Source: Clavaria fumosa (lineage: Eukaryota > Basidiomycota > Agaricomycetes > Agaricales > Clavariaceae). Taken from it: a DNA stretch of 64,000 nt. How positions within the stretch are numbered: position 1 is the first letter of the stretch; every line of letters begins with the position of its first letter. The notes beneath the pieces were generated by a model, which was given only the letters and a program-made list of their open reading frames with translations, did not search any database and had not been told where the DNA came from. Both the position numbers and the translations under genes were made by a program. The stretch lies in the NCBI GenBank assembly GCA_951802425.1, contig OX637806.1, forward strand, positions 558,001-622,000, given 5' to 3'. This document shows positions 59,954-64,000 of this stretch, one piece after another.

Positions 59954-62160
59954 CTAATTCTCTAAATCGCCTCGCATACCTTCCGAGAGACTTCTAGGAT
60001 CTACCACCCATATTGCAGCCATTCCTGGAACGTCAATCTGGACGTCCTCCTGGTCGCGCTTCTCCGAATCAAGAATGACTTGGACATCACCCATCCGCCC
60101 CGTCCCTGCGTCTCCTGTGTTTCGGCCGGTCCTTGCCTTTATCTCCCTGAGAAGCGCCTTGACGCTGCTCTTATTTGCGGTCAGCGTTGTCCACTGCATT
60201 TTTGCGCCAAGCAGCATGCTCTGCACCGTGTGTGTCGTCAGCTTCGGGTTGGCTTTCATCACGCTCGCTCGCTGGATCTGGTCGCGTCCCTCAACGACGT
60301 CCGTCGGCAAAGCGCGTGGGTGGGGGACAACTTCCAGCGCAAGAATATCCCTGCATGTCTGCGCGAGCGAATCGAAGAACGCAGCAGAAGAATATTCCGC
60401 GGCACGCGCGGGGACCTCCAACTCCTCGGATGGGTATACCCTGACTGGTATCAGGGGCACGAACGCATGGGGATAGCGCGAGCCTTCCCAAAACGCCGAC
60501 TCCTGCTCTTCGATGGAGTGCGAGGACGAGGCGAACAATGCCTCCACCCGCCGCTGTTCACTCGGCCCACCTATCTTGGCTACAATCTTCACGCAGCGAT
60601 CGTGCGCCTCCTGGGTCGTCCAGAATGTCACGGAGGCCGGAGCGGGAGCCTCAGATGACGATGGCGATGACGAAAACGATAGCGGTTGCAGCTTGTCTCG
60701 CAACTCCACCAGGATACCCTTGCGCATTTCTTGCAGCACTTGACGTATAAGCTGTGCAGAGTGCTTGCCGAGATCTTCCATGATCAGTTCGACATCGCCC
60801 CTTGCGTCCGGGGACTCCCGCCCATCTATCTCTATACCCTCCTCACGCACCCTGGCAGTCGCAGATGCCTTGGCAATCATATTGGCGCGCTCCTGTTTCC
60901 ACTCGACGTAGCTGCGTGGTGGCACGAAGCGTCGCATGGCATCATTCTCCGAAATTGGGAGGGGCGCATGCGTGAGGTCCGACACCAGTGCGATAAGCAC
61001 AGATAGATCAAGATTGATATTTGCTGTGGGCCGAAAAGCAGATGGGTGTGTGGAGGGGACATTTGTTTTGATATCTGGGAGGCCAACATCCTCCCTCTCA
61101 CCGAGGTGCACATCTACGCCCATATCACTTAGACATTCTATCGTCTTGGCTATGCGAGGATCATAGTTGTCGTTGCGTCCATCTTCGCCAGGAGGAGAGG
61201 GTTCCAATCGTGTGAGGCGCATGCTCACACGGGGTGGAGCCTCCGTGCCTGACACAGGGTTCTGCTTCGCTGCAACCAATAAGTCGCGTCCCATGCTGAG
61301 TATGGAGTTATCGAATGATATAGTCTGTGCGCTTGGGATGGGTGCTGGGGAGTCGACTGCCGCGATATTTGCACCCAGAGCATTTTGTTCATACCCGCCA
61401 CGATGACGTTCGGAATTTGGGTCATCACTATCGTCGTCGTCGGTCAAGTAGGAGTCCATCTCGCGAAACTCGGCCAGGAGTCGAGAGTTCTTGACCCTGT
61501 CACAAGAGATGAGAACGGGCTCCCCATCAGCAACGGAGAGAACAGGCGAAAATGCAACTGCAGGCACACCCACGTATTGACCCGGATCCACTGCCTACCA
61601 TTATCCGCGACGACGTCCACCTTAACGCCCCTCGGCGCCGCCGCCGTTCGCGCTTTCTTGCGACGCTCAGGACCCGGGCCCGCGAGAGAGAACGTATCGA
61701 AGACGGACACAACTGGCGGAGGAGAGCAGAGGACCTCTCTCCATACGGCGATGAGGAAAGGCGCATTCGTTGACAGTGGTGGCAGATGGGCAGACCCTGG
61801 ATCGGCGAGGAACTAGGGCAGAGTCACATCATCGTCAAGGTGATCTCGCCGCTTAGATTACGCGTTCGTGGAATTACTTACCTTCTCCAGCACATCCAAG
61901 TCCCTTTTCATCGCTTCACGCAGCGCCCGCATCCCGGGAATCGCCCCGCCACTCACCCAGTCGTTGGCATCCAAGGCGTCGGTTTGAGTATCCAGACCCG
62001 AGTCGAGGATGGGCAGTCGGACACCAACTGGCTCATAGTTGATTATGGAACTATACGCGTTTGCCAGCTGTGATCGAAGAGCAACGAGATCGCCGTGAGG
62101 GCGGTGAGGTCCCCGTTGCACCCCAAAGTCTCTGACTGATAAGGTTGGACTACTCCTCAT
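59954..62160 (-). CDS. DUF1308-domain protein
   Basis: Exons 62160-61882, 61812-61574 and 61496-59954 give 686 residues. Family features: YSSIINYEPVGVRLPILDSG near the N-terminus, VKVDVVADNGRQWIRVNT joined to VKNSRLLAEFREMDSYL across the second intron, the segment INLDLSVLIALVSDLTHAP typical of DUF1308 (human C7orf25-like), and a C-terminus MAAIWVVDPRSLSEGMRGDL. The family has a predicted PIN-like C-terminal fold; its function is unknown. The N-terminal start is the first suitable ATG after an in-frame region with poor composition. Acidic low-complexity inserts separate the blocks. Confidence 0.85.
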
Positions 62161-62434
62161 TGGGTTGTTTCGACAAAGCCGAGTGATCTCTACTGCAGGT
62201 GTGAAAGCTGTAACATTGGAATATTGACACTGAACTACCGTAAATAAACACGATGCATTGTTCCGCATTTTCACAATTCAAACCAAAAAGCATGGGTAAC
62301 GCAGTAATGCGAAGCAAATATCCATGGCAATTGACACAAGGAAAGCTTCCCTTCCTCAGCCGAGGAAGTGTCCTGGCGCGGGACGGCTCACGGGTACGTA
62401 GGCGGGGTTCTGTAACATCGGTAGAGCTTCCGCT

Positions 62435-64000
62435 TTAAACGTCCTCGTCGGGAGCACGCTGTGTCTCCTGCGCTGTCGCAAACGAATTGACACTGCTAGC
62501 TCGCGAGTCTGTCCTCGCCGAGGGCAAAGGAGACTGGGAAGGCGTGGGAAGCTGCATCTCCGAACGAGGTGATGGGGAGGGTGAATGAACGCTGGGCTTT
62601 TTGTCGTCGTCGTCCACTGTCGGCCACTCGGCGCGTCCTGCCGAAGCGCGCCTGATTGAAGCTATGTAGGCGTCTCTATCCGGCGTGCGACGTGAGGCAG
62701 CATCAGCACCGGCTGCGCTTCGAGCCGGCAACGAGCTTTGCAATGTAGAAGATGCGATGGAGCTATGGCTGGCGCTCCTGGTGTGAGAACGCAAAGATGC
62801 AGCACGGGCGTCACTCGTTACCCGATCGTGAGACGGGGTCCAAGTGCTGGACAGTCCTCGCTGATGAGACGACCCCGATGACAAAGTCGAACTGGCGCTC
62901 AAGGGCGGTGCAACTGCAACAGCATCAAAATCAGGTGGCGGGCCCAGACTCTGCCTCGAATTGGACGCGGCGTAGGCGACAGCATCCGGTCCGTACGGAA
63001 CGCCAAAGCGCGCGATGTTGTCCCGGCTCGAAATCAACTTGACTTGTTCTGGCGTTGGCCCGCCCCTGGGAAGGGTGAACTCGGCCCTCACAGCGGTGTG
63101 CGTGAGCGGAGCAGAGATAGGGCCCAATGAAATTTGCGACTGAGAGTCTGGGCCGCTCAGAGAAGAGCGCGTGAAGGCACGGAATGGAGCACGGAGCCCG
63201 CTTGCGGCATTGTTCGTGGGGGACGCCGAGGAGACCGACGAGCTAGCCCGAACATGACCCGGAGATGTCGGTGACGTCAAACCCTCGGGAGACTGCGCAG
63301 TGTCACGTTGATGATTCGAAGGACTCAGCATCCCAAAGAAGGATCGGATACCGGAGCGTCTCGGCGTGCTCGATTCCGGACCCTGAGCTGCAGAGTTCCT
63401 ACTAGTGTCTCGCGGGGGAATAAACGGGTCGTCAAGAGACACCTGATAGTATGGCGGTGCGTCGCCTCTCGTATCTTGTCCGGGCGGGTATGTTGGAGGT
63501 CTGAATAGCAGGGAGCTTTCATCAGATGTGCCATACGTCTCGGCACTGATTCTGGCATTGTCGTGGGGTGTCTGGGGTGAGAGGGGTGCTAGATCATGGC
63601 TATGAAGAAGTGGGGTCTCCTGAGCTTCTGAGTGCTCGCTGGCAAACGAGTTACCATCGTCTTCGTGAACCACGGGCATAGGTTCTCTCATAGGCGCATC
63701 TTCCATATCTTGAGGCCCTCTGTGATGCAGCCAAGGATTTAGTCCTGAGATTCGTCGGGCAGAGCGAGCGACGTACCTGATGACAACAACCTCGTTATCG
63801 CCTGGTTCTTTCATGTAAGCAGGCAGACTCTTGGTTGAGATTTGGCTGGGTGTCCGACGAGGTCTCCTCGATCGCCTGGGTATCTGTCCTACTACATTCA
63901 ACTCCGCTGCGTCAGGGGCGCCTTCCACGCCCCTAGGAGCCGCGCCTTGGGTCGATAAAGCGTCATATCGAGAGAATCTGCGTCTGGCCCATGTGAAGAA
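62435..64000 (-). CDS. Serine-rich protein with membrane-proximal basic segment (5' partial)
   Basis: Exons in window: 64000-63777 and 63719-62435, ending at 62435; the frame is open to the window edge. The first visible residues (FFTWARRRFSRYDAL) look like the cytosolic end of a transmembrane helix followed by a stop-transfer signal. The rest is a ~480-residue Ser/Pro/Arg-rich tail with conserved-looking islands (STKSLPAYMKEPGDNEVVVI, PPTYPPGQD, EFTLPRGGPTPEQVKLISSR, IARFGVPYGPDAV). The pattern PAYxKEPGD is one I associate with basidiomycete membrane proteins of unknown role. Intron 63776-63720 (GTACGT, GACTAAAT, CATCACAG) is 57 nt and stop-free, so an unspliced ORF looks intact. Confidence 0.65.
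   Translation of the reverse strand, partial: FFTWARRRFSRYDALSTQGAAPRGVEGAPDAAELNVVGQIPRRSRRPRRTPSQISTKSLPAYMKEPGDNEVVVIRYVARSARRISGLNPWLHHRGPQDMEDAPMREPMPVVHEDDGNSFASEHSEAQETPLLHSHDLAPLSPQTPHDNARISAETYGTSDESSLLFRPPTYPPGQDTRGDAPPYYQVSLDDPFIPPRDTSRNSAAQGPESSTPRRSGIRSFFGMLSPSNHQRDTAQSPEGLTSPTSPGHVRASSSVSSASPTNNAASGLRAPFRAFTRSSLSGPDSQSQISLGPISAPLTHTAVRAEFTLPRGGPTPEQVKLISSRDNIARFGVPYGPDAVAYAASNSRQSLGPPPDFDAVAVAPPLSASSTLSSGSSHQRGLSSTWTPSHDRVTSDARAASLRSHTRSASHSSIASSTLQSSLPARSAAGADAASRRTPDRDAYIASIRRASAGRAEWPTVDDDDKKPSVHSPSPSPRSEMQLPTPSQSPLPSARTDSRASSVNSFATAQETQRAPDEDV

Overview
This is a nuclear genomic window from a filamentous basidiomycete, most likely an agaricomycete. The evidence is dense, intron-rich genes with 45-70 nt introns, compact intergenic spaces, and fungal families such as RSC7/Swp82, copper-fist, the basidiomycete CorA-like family and a DUF1308 protein. 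I saw no tRNA, rRNA, transposon, CRISPR array or prokaryotic feature. Gene models were spliced by hand from GT/GC-AG sites, phase and family similarity. Every multi-exon model given with exon coordinates (except the flagged low-confidence ones) sums to a whole number of codons, which is an internal check but not proof.

Layout. 1-5 kb: 3' part of an RSC7-type chromatin remodeller, a conserved hypothetical gene, a convergent C2-like gene and an orphan gene. 5.2-7.8 kb: a three-finger C2H2 protein. 8.6-10.3 kb: a decayed VHS-GAT adaptor gene. 10.7-22.2 kb: one 17-exon gene for a roughly 3,550-residue PH-domain, low-complexity and coiled-coil protein. 22.5-23.8 kb: tubulin cofactor C. 24.5-29.7 kb: two tail-to-tail CorA-like paralogues. 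29.9-35.8 kb: VPS15, the regulatory kinase of the Vps34 complex. 36-40.4 kb: a small cysteine-rich protein, a weak F-box-like region, RBX1 (cullin RING subunit, six tiny exons) and a small heat-shock protein.

41.6-47.3 kb: threonyl-tRNA synthetase and alanine aminotransferase diverge from one 0.86-kb spacer, and both have in-frame N-terminal extensions that could be mitochondrial presequences. 48.1-51.2 kb: a copper-fist transcription factor converges with a hotdog thioesterase. 53-53.9 kb: a serine/proline-rich orphan. 56.5-59.5 kb: a secreted S41-type peptidase gene with 18 exons, several of only 17-23 nt. 60-62.2 kb: a DUF1308 protein. 62.4-64 kb: 3' part of a serine-rich, probably membrane-anchored protein that runs off the window.

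The genes are mainly housekeeping and do not form an evident biosynthetic or defence cluster. The items most worth a second look are the decaying VHS-GAT gene with a perfect 16-bp tandem duplication, the inverted CorA-like pair with nearly identical exon lengths, the high number of GC-AG introns, the S41 microexons, the possible dual targeting of two adjacent metabolic enzymes, and the giant PH scaffold gene. I found nothing I can defend as a wholly new biological system.
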